Shown: positions 44,294 to 53,922 of the stretch, one piece after another | How the letters are laid out: each line of letters begins with the position of its first letter | How positions within the stretch are numbered: position 1 is the stretch's first letter | Assembly: GCA_044371425.1 (NCBI GenBank) | Contig: JBILTR010000005.1 | Location: forward strand, 124,001-188,000 | Origin: JBEISR01 sp044371425 | GTDB lineage: Bacteria; Planctomycetota; Planctomycetia; Pirellulales; Pirellulaceae | Reading direction: 5' to 3' | Length of the DNA stretch: 64,000 bases | Notes under the pieces: generated by a model | What the model saw: only the letters and a program-made list of their open reading frames with translations | Database searches by the model: none | What the model was told of the DNA's origin: nothing | Made by a program: the position numbers and the translations under genes

Positions 44294-45658
44294 TCAGGCC
44301 ATCACTTCGTGGAGGACGCGTCCAGCGACATCCGTCAACCGGAAGTCCCGACCAGCATGGTTGTAAGTCAGCTGTTCGTGGTCGATCCCCAGGAGAGCAA
44401 GGAGTGTGGCATGGAAATCGACGACCGGTACCGGATTCTCGGTCGCCTCAATTCCATGCTCCCCACTGCTTCCGTACGAGAAGCCTGAGCGAACAGGTCC
44501 ACCAGCCATCCAGAGGGTGAACGCCTTGTGGTTGTGGTCGCGTCCATCGTTCCCCTGTGCATACGGGGTTCTCCCGAACTCGCCGCTCCACACCACCAGA
44601 GTATCTTCCAGCATCCCTCGACTTTCGAGATCCTCAAGAAGTCCCGCGATCGGTCGGTCGATGGCCCGGCAGTTACCTGCCAGGGCGTTGCGCAACTGCT
44701 GATGCTGGTCCCAGTTCCCGTGGGTGATCTCGACGAAACGTACCCCTTCTTCCAGCAATCTTCTGGCCAGCAGGCACTTTCTACCAAACGCGCTGGTGGG
44801 GCCCTGATCCGCCCCATACCGCGCGAGCGTCGTATCGGTTTCCTGTCCCAGATCGAGCACCTTGGGCATATCGCTCTGCATCCGAAACGCCAGTTCGTAC
44901 GATTCGATGACCCCCTCAACCTCCGGCTGTCCCTCGGACTGCGCCAGTTTCTGCCGATTGAGCGACTGGATGTAGTCGAGCTGTTGACGCTGGACGCGAC
45001 GAGAACGCAGGGAGGTCAGATTGGGTAGAGTGGCCGAATCAAAACTCCGGCCATCATTCCCCAGGCGTGTCCCCTGGTAGGCCGCCGGCAAAAATGCCGA
45101 TCCAACCATCGAAGCTCCACCATTGGCCGGGGGCGAGATGCTGACGAAACCAGGAAGGTTTTCGTTGGCGCTTCCCAATCCATACAGGACCCAGGCACCC
45201 ATCGATGGGCGGACGAACTGGCTGGTTCCCGTATGCAAGCGGACCATCGCCTGGGGGTGAGCCGGTACATCGGTCTGCATCGAGTGGATCATGCACAGCT
45301 TGTCGGCATGATGGGCCAGCTGCGGGAACAATTCCGACATCCAAAGACCGCTCTCTCCATGCTGCTGGAAACTCCATGGGCTCCGCATCAACCGGCTGCC
45401 AGGACGCGGTCCCGATTTTCCGTCATCGCGATCGAGCGATGGTTTGTGGTCGAAAGTATCGACATGCGAAGGGCCGCCGCGCATGCAAAGAAACAGGACG
45501 CGCTTGGCGGTCCTATCCGTCGCGGAATGGCGCGCGGATGCCGCAGGAACGGATCCAGCCAGGAGTCCTTGCAGAGCCATCCAGCCGAAACCGAGCGAAC
45601 TGTGCTGAAGCATCTGGCGTCGACTGCCAAGCCATTGCTTTTGATGACAAAGCGACAT
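44294..45658 (-). CDS. DUF1501 secreted protein, partner of PSD1 protein
   Basis: 454-aa DUF1501 protein. Typical phrases are LCMRGGPSHVDTFDHKP, CMIHSMQTDVPAHPQAMVRLH, LVVWSGEFGRTPYAQGNDG and GRDHNHKAFTLWMAGG. The N-terminus has an arginine pair (GSRRQMLQHSSLGF) typical of Tat export. The start ATG at 45658 follows GGGAGG at a normal spacing. It lies 21 nt after the PSCyt1/DUF1549/DUF1553 gene, the canonical pairing of the two families in planctomycetes. The pair is believed to act in the periplasm on heterogeneous substrates. Confidence 0.92.
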   Translation of the reverse strand: MSLCHQKQWLGSRRQMLQHSSLGFGWMALQGLLAGSVPAASARHSATDRTAKRVLFLCMRGGPSHVDTFDHKPSLDRDDGKSGPRPGSRLMRSPWSFQQHGESGLWMSELFPQLAHHADKLCMIHSMQTDVPAHPQAMVRLHTGTSQFVRPSMGAWVLYGLGSANENLPGFVSISPPANGGASMVGSAFLPAAYQGTRLGNDGRSFDSATLPNLTSLRSRRVQRQQLDYIQSLNRQKLAQSEGQPEVEGVIESYELAFRMQSDMPKVLDLGQETDTTLARYGADQGPTSAFGRKCLLARRLLEEGVRFVEITHGNWDQHQQLRNALAGNCRAIDRPIAGLLEDLESRGMLEDTLVVWSGEFGRTPYAQGNDGRDHNHKAFTLWMAGGPVRSGFSYGSSGEHGIEATENPVPVVDFHATLLALLGIDHEQLTYNHAGRDFRLTDVAGRVLHEVMA

Positions 45659-45679
45659 GCGTTCCTCCCTTGCCTTCGA

Positions 45680-48307
45680 TCAATCGAGATATCGGAATTC
45701 CGCAGTGGCCATCAACCCTTGGACCAGCAGCGTCCAGGCTGCTAACGGATCGTCCCTACCTGCACTCAAAAGCTCTCTGGCCGACCTCGACTCGGATGCG
45801 TTGGGCTTGCGGAATAGTGTCGATCGGTATGCCATCTCCAGGCGTTCTCGAAAGCCATCAGTCGCTCGATCCCCAGGAAATGCCTCGAGGAGACGCTCTG
45901 CTCCCTTTTTGGCGTGACGGATGGCGAAGCGACTGTTGAGCAGAAAAAGGGACTGGGTGGGGACGTTGGTTACCTCTCGGGCTGTCTGAACGATCGTTCC
46001 ATCGGGCATGTCGAAAACCTCCAGAATCTCGGGAAGCAGCCCGCGAGGATTGGGAAGATAGATCGATCGGTAGGGCCCATCTGCCTGAACGATTTGCTCT
46101 TCCCTCAACCCAGCTCGCCTGGGGGCTCCGATCGGACCATCGCCAGCAGCTGCTACCACCGATCCGTTCTCGGGAACCGTCATCTGGATTCCTGCCACCG
46201 AGAGGATCGAATCGCGAATCGCTTCAGCGGTCAGCCGCTTCCGGTTGGCTCGCCACAGCAGCCGATTGTCCGGATCGATCTGGAAGTTCTCCACGCGATG
46301 CTCGGCGGCCAGTTGGTACGTGTGGCTGGTGACAATCCTTCTGACCATCGCTTTCAGATTCCATCCTCCATCGCGAAAGTCGATCGCCAACGCATCCAGA
46401 AGTTCGGGATGCGAGGGGTGGTCTCCCGTCGTCCCGAAGTTGTCGAGGCTGGTCACCAGGCCTTGGCCAAAGAGCCAGTACCAGATCCGATTGACTGCGA
46501 CGCGAGCTGTCATCGGATTGTCGGGTGAGACGATCCAGTCGGCCAGCTGGAGTCTACCGCTGGCGTCGCTGGGGATTGGATACCGTTTCGCATCGCCGAA
46601 AAGGCGAGGAACCGATCGCGGGACCTTGTCACCGGCCTTCGCCAGTTCGCCGCGGACAAACAGCGGGCTTTCGCCAATCGTCTCGAATCCTCCGCGCCTC
46701 AGTTGCTGTCGGCGATCGATCGGACGCAGCGACAGCGGCTTGTCCCGAACCGCCATGGCCAACCCCACCGCGCTCCCGTCGTCTCGATAGTTCTCAAGTT
46801 CCGCCTCTGCATCGGCGATCTCAGTGGCCAGCGCCAGAATGCGTGGATTGACGGCGTTGTTGTCCCCTCCCTTTCGATTCGCCTCAATCCGCTGACGAAT
46901 CAGGCTGTTTCGTTCCTCCGTCAATCGCTTCAACCGCTCCTTCATCCCTTGGATCCGTTCGGGATCCAGATCCACTAGGGCGCTGGGAACCTCTGCGGGA
47001 AGCTGAGCCAGTTTGGCGCCATTGCGATTGTTCACTCCCCCAGAGGCAGTCCCGTACAACGTTTCCGTCGAGAGAAAGATCCCGGCGACAGCGGTGTAGT
47101 CGCGCTGCGTGATCGGATCGAAGAGGTGGTCATGGCAGCGGGCGCAGGCGACCGTCAGCGCCATGGTGGCTTGAAAGGTGGCATCGATCTGTTCGTCGGC
47201 CAGATCCAATTGGAACTGCTGTGGATTGGGTTCATTGATCGACTTGGGGCCGATCGCTAGAAAACCAGTCGCGATCGTCCGCCGCACCTGGTCGGCGGAA
47301 TCCGATGATTCCAGCAAATCGCCGGCAATCTGCTCGCGGAGAAACTGGTCGTAGGGGAGTCCCTGATCGATCGCATCGATGACCCAGTCGCGGTAGCGCC
47401 AGGCGTGCGGAAACGAAACGTTGATTTCCTTCCCGGTCGACTCGCCAAATCGCGCGACATCCAGCCAGTGCCTGCCAAAGTGAATTGCAAAGTCGCGGGA
47501 ATCGAGCAATCGGTCGACCCAGGCGACATAGGCCTCTTGAAAACTGCCCAGTTGATCCTGCTGGTCTTGGAACCAACGCAGATCCTCTTCGCCTGGGGGA
47601 AGCCCAGTCAGATCAAAGGCAACGCGCCGCATCAGCGCTTCCGGCGCTGCATCGCCAACTGGTACCACCCCTTTGCTCTGATGCGCTGAGGCGATGAATT
47701 GATCGATCGGATCATAGCACCACGATGCATTCTCCACCTGCGGTGGTGCCGGTCGATCGGCGGGCAGTGGCTGAAAAGCCCACCAGTCGGTGGTCGGCGT
47801 TGGCTCCTCCCAGGCAGTGGGTCCGCGCGGGTCGAAAGCACCTGCCAGAATCCACTTTTCTAAGGTCGCGATCGCTTCCTCAGATAGCTTGCCACCATGC
47901 TCTTCGGGAGGCATCCTCAGGTTCGGGTCGTCGTATCGAACCGCCTGCATCAGTCGACTTTGAGAAGGCTTGCCAGGGACCACCGCAGGCCCCCCCGCTC
48001 CGCCCCGACGAAGGCCGGCTGCGGTGTCGATGCGCAGACCACCCTCGGCCTTTCCCGCTGGTTCGCTGTGGCACTCGTAACAGTGCTTGGCCAGCAACGG
48101 CCGAATCTTCGACTCAAAAAAGATCACGTTGCGCTGCGATCCACGCATCGCAGTTTCCGAAGCTTCGGAAGATGAGTCGCCAGGGAGGCGATCTTGCCCG
48201 TCAAGCCTCGGGCCGCTCGTCAGCAAACCAAAAAGAAGCAGGGAAAACCACCAGTTTGGTCTGCTGCGCAAAGGGCCATGCCCCATCTCTTCCGCTCGAA
48301 AAGCCAT
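45680..48307 (-). CDS. Planctomycete cytochrome c (PSCyt1)-DUF1549-DUF1553 protein
   Basis: 875-aa secreted haem protein. After a signal peptide (WWFSLLLFGLLTSG) the PSCyt1 domain carries the CYECH haem-binding motif at residues 76-80 and ends in LRMPPEEHGGKLSEEAIATLEKWI. DUF1549 (about 185-400) has the repeated PQQFQLDLADEQIDATFQA and CARCHDHLFDPI motif (a second C-x-x-C-H at CARCH). DUF1553 fills the C-terminal third (SPDNPMTARVAVNRIWYWLF, TSHTYQL, DPDNRLLWRANRKRLTAEAIRD). GAGGA 6 nt upstream supports ATG 48307. Followed by its DUF1501 partner after 21 nt. Periplasmic; electron transfer role inferred. Confidence 0.93.
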   Translation of the reverse strand: MAFRAEEMGHGPLRSRPNWWFSLLLFGLLTSGPRLDGQDRLPGDSSSEASETAMRGSQRNVIFFESKIRPLLAKHCYECHSEPAGKAEGGLRIDTAAGLRRGGAGGPAVVPGKPSQSRLMQAVRYDDPNLRMPPEEHGGKLSEEAIATLEKWILAGAFDPRGPTAWEEPTPTTDWWAFQPLPADRPAPPQVENASWCYDPIDQFIASAHQSKGVVPVGDAAPEALMRRVAFDLTGLPPGEEDLRWFQDQQDQLGSFQEAYVAWVDRLLDSRDFAIHFGRHWLDVARFGESTGKEINVSFPHAWRYRDWVIDAIDQGLPYDQFLREQIAGDLLESSDSADQVRRTIATGFLAIGPKSINEPNPQQFQLDLADEQIDATFQATMALTVACARCHDHLFDPITQRDYTAVAGIFLSTETLYGTASGGVNNRNGAKLAQLPAEVPSALVDLDPERIQGMKERLKRLTEERNSLIRQRIEANRKGGDNNAVNPRILALATEIADAEAELENYRDDGSAVGLAMAVRDKPLSLRPIDRRQQLRRGGFETIGESPLFVRGELAKAGDKVPRSVPRLFGDAKRYPIPSDASGRLQLADWIVSPDNPMTARVAVNRIWYWLFGQGLVTSLDNFGTTGDHPSHPELLDALAIDFRDGGWNLKAMVRRIVTSHTYQLAAEHRVENFQIDPDNRLLWRANRKRLTAEAIRDSILSVAGIQMTVPENGSVVAAAGDGPIGAPRRAGLREEQIVQADGPYRSIYLPNPRGLLPEILEVFDMPDGTIVQTAREVTNVPTQSLFLLNSRFAIRHAKKGAERLLEAFPGDRATDGFRERLEMAYRSTLFRKPNASESRSARELLSAGRDDPLAAWTLLVQGLMATAEFRYLD

Positions 48308-48501
48308 CGTTATATCCTCGCCAACAGCTAGGAATTATCGGTTGGAAGGGGGAGCATTCTACCTCTGGGAAACCCCTATTTTGTACTGCGGTTCCGCGCT
48401 CACAAGCTGGAAAAAAGAGGATTCTTTTTCTGGAGGATCCGGTAGGATGCTTGGCGATGGAATAGGGGCCCCGAGCCCGATTTTACGGGAGAGCCTGCAC
48501 G

Positions 48502-49284
48502 ATGAAGATTTTGGTGACCGAACGGCCGGATGCCGAACAGGTAGCAGAAGCTGCTTTGGGTTGGATCTTGAGCAATGTGCGGCGAATTCTTGCCGCCCGG
48601 CCGCGCTGTTCGCTGGTCCTTGCGGGAGGTTCTACCCCCAGGCAGCTCTATGAGATGATGCGGGATCTTCCCGAGGGCCAGTTGGAGGGAGGTCGAATCG
48701 ATTTGTTTCTTGGGGATGAGCGGGCGGTGCCACCCGACCATCCCGACAGCAACGAACGGATGGTGCGGCAATCGCTGCTGGAAGGTTGGCCGGGTGAACG
48801 GCCCACCTTGTACGCGGTCCCCTACGTCGAAGGAGATCCGCTGCAGTCGGCTCAGCGCTACGCTGCGGTACTGCAAGAGTATGGCCAGCGGAATCACTGC
48901 CTGTCCGACGCCGGACCCTGGCCGAGGCTCGATTTGGTGCTGCTGGGTTTGGGAGATGATGGGCATACCGCTTCCCTGTTTCCAGGAAATGACGCCCTGA
49001 AGGAGCGTCAGCAGGGAGTGGTTGCCACGTGGGTGGAGCGGATGGGATGCAACCGAATCAGCCTGACACTGCCGCTCTTCCACGATGCGGCTCGCATCGC
49101 CTTCCTGGTTTGCGGCGCCTCCAAACGTCAGGCGGTCGAGGCCAGCTGGAACGGTCCTCGCGATCCGATGCGCTATCCCACCCAGCAGATCGCCCCGCGA
49201 GAAGAACTCCATTGGCTGATCGACGCTGCCTGCGCCCCGTCGCGGTTGCCGGATGGTTTTGAGCGAGTCGATCGCATTCTTTAA
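48502..49284 (+). CDS. pgl: 6-phosphogluconolactonase
   Basis: 260-aa cytoplasmic enzyme hydrolysing 6-phosphogluconolactone in the oxidative pentose phosphate pathway (NagB/DevB superfamily). The signature SLVLAGGSTPRQLYEMMRD, the LFLGDERAVPPDHPDSNER loop and LVLLGLGDDGHTASLFPG are present. The ATG at 48502 follows GGGAG. No zwf or gnd is visible nearby. It is divergent from the PSCyt1 gene across about 194 nt. The C-terminal tail is Pro/Arg-rich but otherwise standard. Confidence 0.94.
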   Translation: MKILVTERPDAEQVAEAALGWILSNVRRILAARPRCSLVLAGGSTPRQLYEMMRDLPEGQLEGGRIDLFLGDERAVPPDHPDSNERMVRQSLLEGWPGERPTLYAVPYVEGDPLQSAQRYAAVLQEYGQRNHCLSDAGPWPRLDLVLLGLGDDGHTASLFPGNDALKERQQGVVATWVERMGCNRISLTLPLFHDAARIAFLVCGASKRQAVEASWNGPRDPMRYPTQQIAPREELHWLIDAACAPSRLPDGFERVDRIL

Positions 49285-49669
49285 CCGCAGGGACTCGGCA
49301 GCTCATAGCTCCCTGGCGCCTCGGTTCAAACCCTCGAACGAACCCATCCGACCGATGCCCTCCAAGCTGCAGAGATTGCAGCTAGCATTCCAGGGTGTCT
49401 GCCCGCTGCATTCTGCCCCGCCCGCGGGCTGAGCTTTCCGCTCTCGGGGAAAGAGCGAGGTTGCAGCAGATTCGATCGGTGGACCCGGTTCCTTCGGCGA
49501 TCCGTCACCCGCCACCCGGCCCCTCATTCCAAGCAGAATTGATCTTCCTGCCATGCTCTTCCCCCCCTATGATCCGCCACGTCGTGGGCTGGACAAGCCA
49601 CACCTGCGGGGAGTTAACCCGTGGTCAGGGCGCGTGGATTCTCTCGCATATTCTGCCAAGGATGGCATC
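49285..49669. other. Intergenic, no gene recognised
   Basis: 385 bases between pgl and the next rightward gene. Frames crossing it are short and lack a Shine-Dalgarno or recognisable residues. No terminator hairpin with a T-run was found after pgl. A plausible promoter for the downstream gene is not evident by eye. Confidence 0.45.
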
Positions 49670-50335
49670 ATGCACTGTGCGATCGCAAGGCGTACCAACT
49701 GGACTCTGTTTGCCTTCCTTCTGCTCCCTGCCCTGTTGGTGCCTCAGTTGGGTTGCGTCAAGCTGACGGCGAACCTGATCAATGCGTTTCGCGGCTATGA
49801 CGTGCCACCGGAGTTCGGGAAGTTCAAAGGAAAAAAGGTGGCCGTGGTGTGTGCCACCGACGAAGGGATAGGAGCCGATGCCAATGGGATTCTGATGGCC
49901 CGCAATCTGCGCGTTTTGTTTGATCAGAAAATCAAAGATGTGGAGCTCGTTAGCCAGGAAGCGATCGACCAGTGGAACGCAAACGACTCGATCGAATCGA
50001 AGGGCTATGCCGAGCTGGGTCGAGGGCTTAAGGTCGATTACGTTCTGGTAGTCGAGATGCAGAACCTCAAGCTGAGGGAAGGTCAGACGCTCTACCGAGG
50101 CAAGTCGGATCTGTCGGTGAAGGTGTATGAGATGGAGTCGGGAGGCAAGGAAGTGTACGCCAAGCAACTAGGCACGTACACCTTTCCCAAGAGCGGCATG
50201 CCGGCGACTGAGATCGACGAGAGCCGTTTCCGCAGAAACTATCTGTTGATGGCTTCCAAGACGGTGGGACGTCTCTTCTACGGCCACGATCTAGGCGAAG
50301 ACGTCGGCGAAGACGCTGTGATGCTCAGCCTCTAA
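49670..50335 (+). CDS. Probable lipoprotein or secreted protein of unknown function
   Basis: 221-aa protein. The ATG at 49670 is preceded by AAGGA and begins a signal sequence, TLFAFLLLPALLVPQLGC, ending in a cysteine that could be lipidated, although the residue at -3 is Gln and not the usual Leu. The mature part is a mixed alpha/beta fold: KGKKVAVVCATDEG and LNFAGLKVDYVLVVEMQNL-like strands (here RGLKVDYVLVVEMQ) recall the TolB-N/FlgT-type or LPP20-like assembly domains. I cannot assign a family. A longer start at 49553 would add 39 residues without a signal. Confidence 0.55.
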   Translation: MHCAIARRTNWTLFAFLLLPALLVPQLGCVKLTANLINAFRGYDVPPEFGKFKGKKVAVVCATDEGIGADANGILMARNLRVLFDQKIKDVELVSQEAIDQWNANDSIESKGYAELGRGLKVDYVLVVEMQNLKLREGQTLYRGKSDLSVKVYEMESGGKEVYAKQLGTYTFPKSGMPATEIDESRFRRNYLLMASKTVGRLFYGHDLGEDVGEDAVMLSL

Positions 50336-50735
50336 CCAAGCCAAGCCGTTCGATTGAAACCACCCGGAGACGATCGCTCCTTTTGCGATCGCACTTTCGA
50401 CCATCGGAAGTTGCCGAGTCGCTAGGTCGCGACGCTCCAAGGCTAGTAGATGGCTGGTGAGAACGTGCGGACCTTCCTCATGCGCGACTCGACCTGTCGC
50501 TTCGAACGGCAACGAGGGGCCGCCCCTCCATGACGTCGGCTGGATACCCAATCAGGGATCGCAAGAGTCCCTCAGATCGGTATTGCTTCGCGGCATCGCG
50601 GGAGCCAATCTGCGCGATGCGGGATATCGCATGGAAGTCGTGAGAGGGAAATGCTTCGTCTAGTTGTTGTTTTTTCCGCTTCGGAAGCGCTTTGGGGGAG
50701 GTTGCTTCCCATCGGGATCGGTTTCGCGATACGAG
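50336..50735. other. Convergent intergenic region, no gene recognised
   Basis: 400 bases between the lipoprotein-like gene (rightward) and the crotonase fusion (leftward). A short palindrome, CGATCGC, loop TCCTTTT, GCGATCG (50371-50391), is present without a following T-run. Nothing else is recognised. Confidence 0.45.
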
Positions 50736-51995
50736 TCATTTGCCGGTGAATTTTGGCGGCCTTTTCTTGACGAAGGCATCGATTCCTTCCCGCGCATCGG
50801 GCAACTCCAGGCAACGGATGTAAGCTTCCGTATCTGCCAAGTAGGCTGATTTGGGTTGCAGCCCTTCATCCGCATGGATCAATCGCTTGGTCTCGCGCAT
50901 CGCCTCAGCAGGGAGTGCGAGCAATTGCTGGGCCATGCGTTGCGCTTCGGCCTCCAGCATTCCACCGGCAACCAGTCGAGTCACCAAGCCGGTCTGGTGG
51001 GCTTCCTGAGCGGAAAGGACGCGGTTGGCAACGCACATCTCCATCGCCCTTCCCTTGCCCACCAGCGCCGTCAACTGAGCGATCCCGTAACCAGGTGGCC
51101 AGCCCAACACAATCTCCGGCATCCCAAAGATGGCTCGGTGCGATGCAATCCGAAAATCACAGGCGCACGCCATGACACAGCCTCCACCCATCGCTGGTCC
51201 CTGAATCACGGCGATGAAGACTTGGGGCAACTGCTCCCATCGCAGATAGGCTCGCGCCTGACGCAGACTCAAGTTGCGTGCGGTCGTCAGGTCCAAGGTG
51301 CCGACCTCCGGAATGTCATCGCCGGCGCAGAACACATCTCCTTCCGAGCGAAGCAGGACGATGCGAACATCGAGACGACTGGCGAGCCAGTCGTTGAGCT
51401 GTTCGAAGTCGCTGGTCATCTGCTGGTTGACTGCGTTCCGCTTGTTGGCTCGCTTGAGCGTCACTGTCGCCACCGCCCCCGCTAGCTCGATCCCCATCGT
51501 CGACAGGGACGGCTTTTGCGCCTGGGGTTCAATCACCTGGCGCATCGGTACGACAGGTCCGCCGATCAGTTGTTGGGCTTTCTCGGCTACCTTCGGAGCA
51601 AACCGATTCAGATCGATAATCGCTCGACGATGGCTGCCCGCGCCGATCTGATCGCGATCGTCGTAGGCAGTGATGTCAAAGTCGATCAGTCGTCCGTCTA
51701 TTTTGGTGATCCGCGCGACGCCTCGGACCGAGGCACCCAGAGGGGTTGGTGCCAAGTGGTCGACATGCACCTGAGCCCCCACCGACTCCTCATGCGGTTC
51801 CAGAAATGGCTCAAGCACCTTCCTAGCCGCTCGTTCCATCAGCAGAATCATGTTGGGGGTCGAGAAAACGACTGCCCCGGGAACGATTTGATCGGGGCGA
51901 AAGCCGCTGCGGCCCGCGCCGAACTCAATCACATGCTCGGCCCCGACTTTCCAAACCAGTTCCGCTTCCGTTCCAACGGCCAGTCCCTGCCGCAT
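50736..51995 (-). CDS. FlK-like hotdog thioesterase fused to enoyl-CoA hydratase
   Basis: 419-aa bifunctional protein. Residues about 1-150 are a FlK-type hotdog domain: TPNMILLMERAARKVLEPF and VHVDHLAPTPLGASVRGVA, with GAGSHRRAII near its end, as in fluoroacetyl-CoA-type thioesterases. A linker leads to a crotonase domain (about 170-419) with GDVFCAGDDIPE and GGGCVMACACDFRIAS forming the oxyanion hole, and both catalytic glutamates in PEIVLGWPPGYG and AMEMCVANRVLSA. ATG 51995 is favoured by GGGGAG 7 nt upstream. Hydration followed by thioester hydrolysis of one acyl-CoA is a possible combined role. It is divergent from the DUF1559 hybrid. Confidence 0.82.
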   Translation of the reverse strand: MRQGLAVGTEAELVWKVGAEHVIEFGAGRSGFRPDQIVPGAVVFSTPNMILLMERAARKVLEPFLEPHEESVGAQVHVDHLAPTPLGASVRGVARITKIDGRLIDFDITAYDDRDQIGAGSHRRAIIDLNRFAPKVAEKAQQLIGGPVVPMRQVIEPQAQKPSLSTMGIELAGAVATVTLKRANKRNAVNQQMTSDFEQLNDWLASRLDVRIVLLRSEGDVFCAGDDIPEVGTLDLTTARNLSLRQARAYLRWEQLPQVFIAVIQGPAMGGGCVMACACDFRIASHRAIFGMPEIVLGWPPGYGIAQLTALVGKGRAMEMCVANRVLSAQEAHQTGLVTRLVAGGMLEAEAQRMAQQLLALPAEAMRETKRLIHADEGLQPKSAYLADTEAYIRCLELPDAREGIDAFVKKRPPKFTGK

Positions 51996-52210
51996 GCGAT
52001 CACTCCCCGCTTCGCCCAAGAGATGCGCTACCCATCAGGCGGGCGGCTCGATGGAAACCAGCCCGCAATGATTTCCCATTTTACCTGCGATGCCACGCGG
52101 CTCCAAAGGTGAAGAATTCGCAACCATTCCTTGAAAAACTGGGTAAGCGGGGGTCCAATGGCGTCAAGTGGCTGATCGGCGGTTCCCTTTTTTTGCAAAG
52201 GGTGTTCAGG

Positions 52211-53899
52211 ATGGCGGGGTTGTATCGATTCCACAGGCAGCGACTTGTTGCAGGCAAGCTGGTCTTTGTGTTCCTTGCGGCGATCGCAACTTGGATTCCA
52301 GGCAGTCGCGCGGCGGCTCAGGAAGCCGCCAAGGCATCCGTCGTCGATGCCCAGGGTATCCCGGCCGATGCCATCGCGATGATGGCGATGTGGCCGCAGC
52401 AGTTCCTCAAAGACCGCAATGCCAAGTGGCTGCCTTTGGAGGTGGTCCAGGCGGCCGGAGAAGAAAATGTCGGATTCAATCCGTTGCTGATCGAGCGAGT
52501 TGAATTGGTGATCGGACCCGTCGGCATGGTGCCGCTGGTGGGGGCGCGGGTGGTCCTGAACGAGCCGGTCGATCCTGAAGACCTAAATCCGCAGATTTTC
52601 CTAGACGATCAGTGGCAGGAGAAGGATGGATTCCGGTACCGCACCTTGCGATTTGACGGTCCGATCGATTTGGTGTTGCACCAAGTAGATGACAAACACT
52701 ACCTCGTGGGAACGCCAGCCTATCTGAAGCGGATGCTGAAGGGATCAGAGAAGCCGGGTGAGTTGGCCAAGTTGGTCGGTTCGGTGCAGGGTGAACAGAC
52801 GATGCTGGGGGTGGTGACTTTCGAGACGCTTCGGCCGATGCTGGAGGGATTTGCCGAAGGGGCTTATCAGCAGATGCCGCCTCAGTTGGCCGAGCAGGTC
52901 GGGGTGCTGGCGTCCAATGTCGACTACATCGCCATGCGCATGGAAGGAGGGCTGTCCGAGGGAACGACGCAGCTGGTGATCGCAGGTGCTGATGACGCCG
53001 CTGGGGAAGCGATCGAAGGAGCGCTCAACACGTTGATGGCTGAAGGGCGTCAGATGTTCATCGCGCAGATGGAAAACGAGATGCAGGATGGAAGTCGAAC
53101 TTCCCAGGCGGTGCAAAGCTACATGGATCGCGTCTCGCAGGACTGGATTGCCCTGATGAGCCCTCGTCGGCAGGGGGCAAGGAACATCATGGAGATGGAG
53201 ACCGCTGGGATGGGAGGGGTCGGGACGACGGGGGTCCTGGTGGGATTGTTGCTGCCGGCCGTCCAGGCAGCCCGCGAAGCGGCTCGACGGATGCAGTCGT
53301 CGAACAATCTCAGGCAGATGATGCTGGCGATGCACAATTACGAATCCGCCTATAGGAAGTTTCCCGCTCGAGCGATCTGTGACAAAGAGACAGGCAAGCC
53401 GCTGTTGAGCTGGCGGGTGGCGATCCTTCCGTTCGTCGAAGAGGCGGCTCTTTACAACGAGTTCCACCTGGACGAACCATGGGACAGCGATCACAACATC
53501 AAGCTACTTGAGAAGATGCCTGCCATCTACGCTCATCCTTCCATGCCATTGCCACCCGGCATGACCGCTTATCAGACCTACGACGATGTCGATGAAGCGG
53601 GGATTGGCTTGCCTACCGAAGATGGTCTGAAATTCCCCTCGGTGACCGATGGCACCTCCAACACCGTCCTTCTGGTGGAATCTTCCGCCGCGAAAGCGGT
53701 GCCCTGGACGGCGCCGATCGATTTGACCGCCACTGAGGAGGCACCGCTGGAGGGAACGAGGCTGGACGACGGAGTCCCTGCCCTGAACGTTGGGTTCATG
53801 GATGGATCGGTGCGCACCATCTCGCCGCTGATCGATCCAGAAACCTTCTGGTTCCTGCTAACCCGCTCAGGTGGCGAAGTGATCAACGAAGTTCCCTGA
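52211..53899 (+). CDS. Secreted protein with C-terminal DUF1559 domain
   Basis: 562-aa protein with a signal peptide (LVFVFLAAIATWIPGSRAAAQ). Residues about 40-340 are a unique alpha/beta region, with PVGMVPLVGARVVLNEPVD and MLGVVTFETLRPMLEGF. The second part is DUF1559: LLLPAVQAAREAARRMQSSN, LRQMMLAMHNYESAYRKFPA and SVTDGTSNTVLLVESS. DUF1559 proteins normally begin with a type-IV-pilin-like N-terminus and a DUF1559 head; here the pilin signal is replaced by an unrelated N-terminal domain, so the family domain is an internal module. The start ATG 52211 is chosen for the signal peptide; an earlier GTG at 52109 is possible. Confidence 0.78.
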   Translation: MAGLYRFHRQRLVAGKLVFVFLAAIATWIPGSRAAAQEAAKASVVDAQGIPADAIAMMAMWPQQFLKDRNAKWLPLEVVQAAGEENVGFNPLLIERVELVIGPVGMVPLVGARVVLNEPVDPEDLNPQIFLDDQWQEKDGFRYRTLRFDGPIDLVLHQVDDKHYLVGTPAYLKRMLKGSEKPGELAKLVGSVQGEQTMLGVVTFETLRPMLEGFAEGAYQQMPPQLAEQVGVLASNVDYIAMRMEGGLSEGTTQLVIAGADDAAGEAIEGALNTLMAEGRQMFIAQMENEMQDGSRTSQAVQSYMDRVSQDWIALMSPRRQGARNIMEMETAGMGGVGTTGVLVGLLLPAVQAAREAARRMQSSNNLRQMMLAMHNYESAYRKFPARAICDKETGKPLLSWRVAILPFVEEAALYNEFHLDEPWDSDHNIKLLEKMPAIYAHPSMPLPPGMTAYQTYDDVDEAGIGLPTEDGLKFPSVTDGTSNTVLLVESSAAKAVPWTAPIDLTATEEAPLEGTRLDDGVPALNVGFMDGSVRTISPLIDPETFWFLLTRSGGEVINEVP

Positions 53900-53922
53900 C
53901 CATTGCGTTGGTGGGGTGGCGT

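Noticed and set aside
50371..50391. CGATCGC palindrome as a terminator
   Set aside because: The stem is 7 bp but no T-run follows; it may be only a frequent word in this genome.
50736..51995. Split of the thioesterase/crotonase fusion by a frameshift
   Set aside because: The frame is open across the linker with no internal stop; both domains are intact in one chain.
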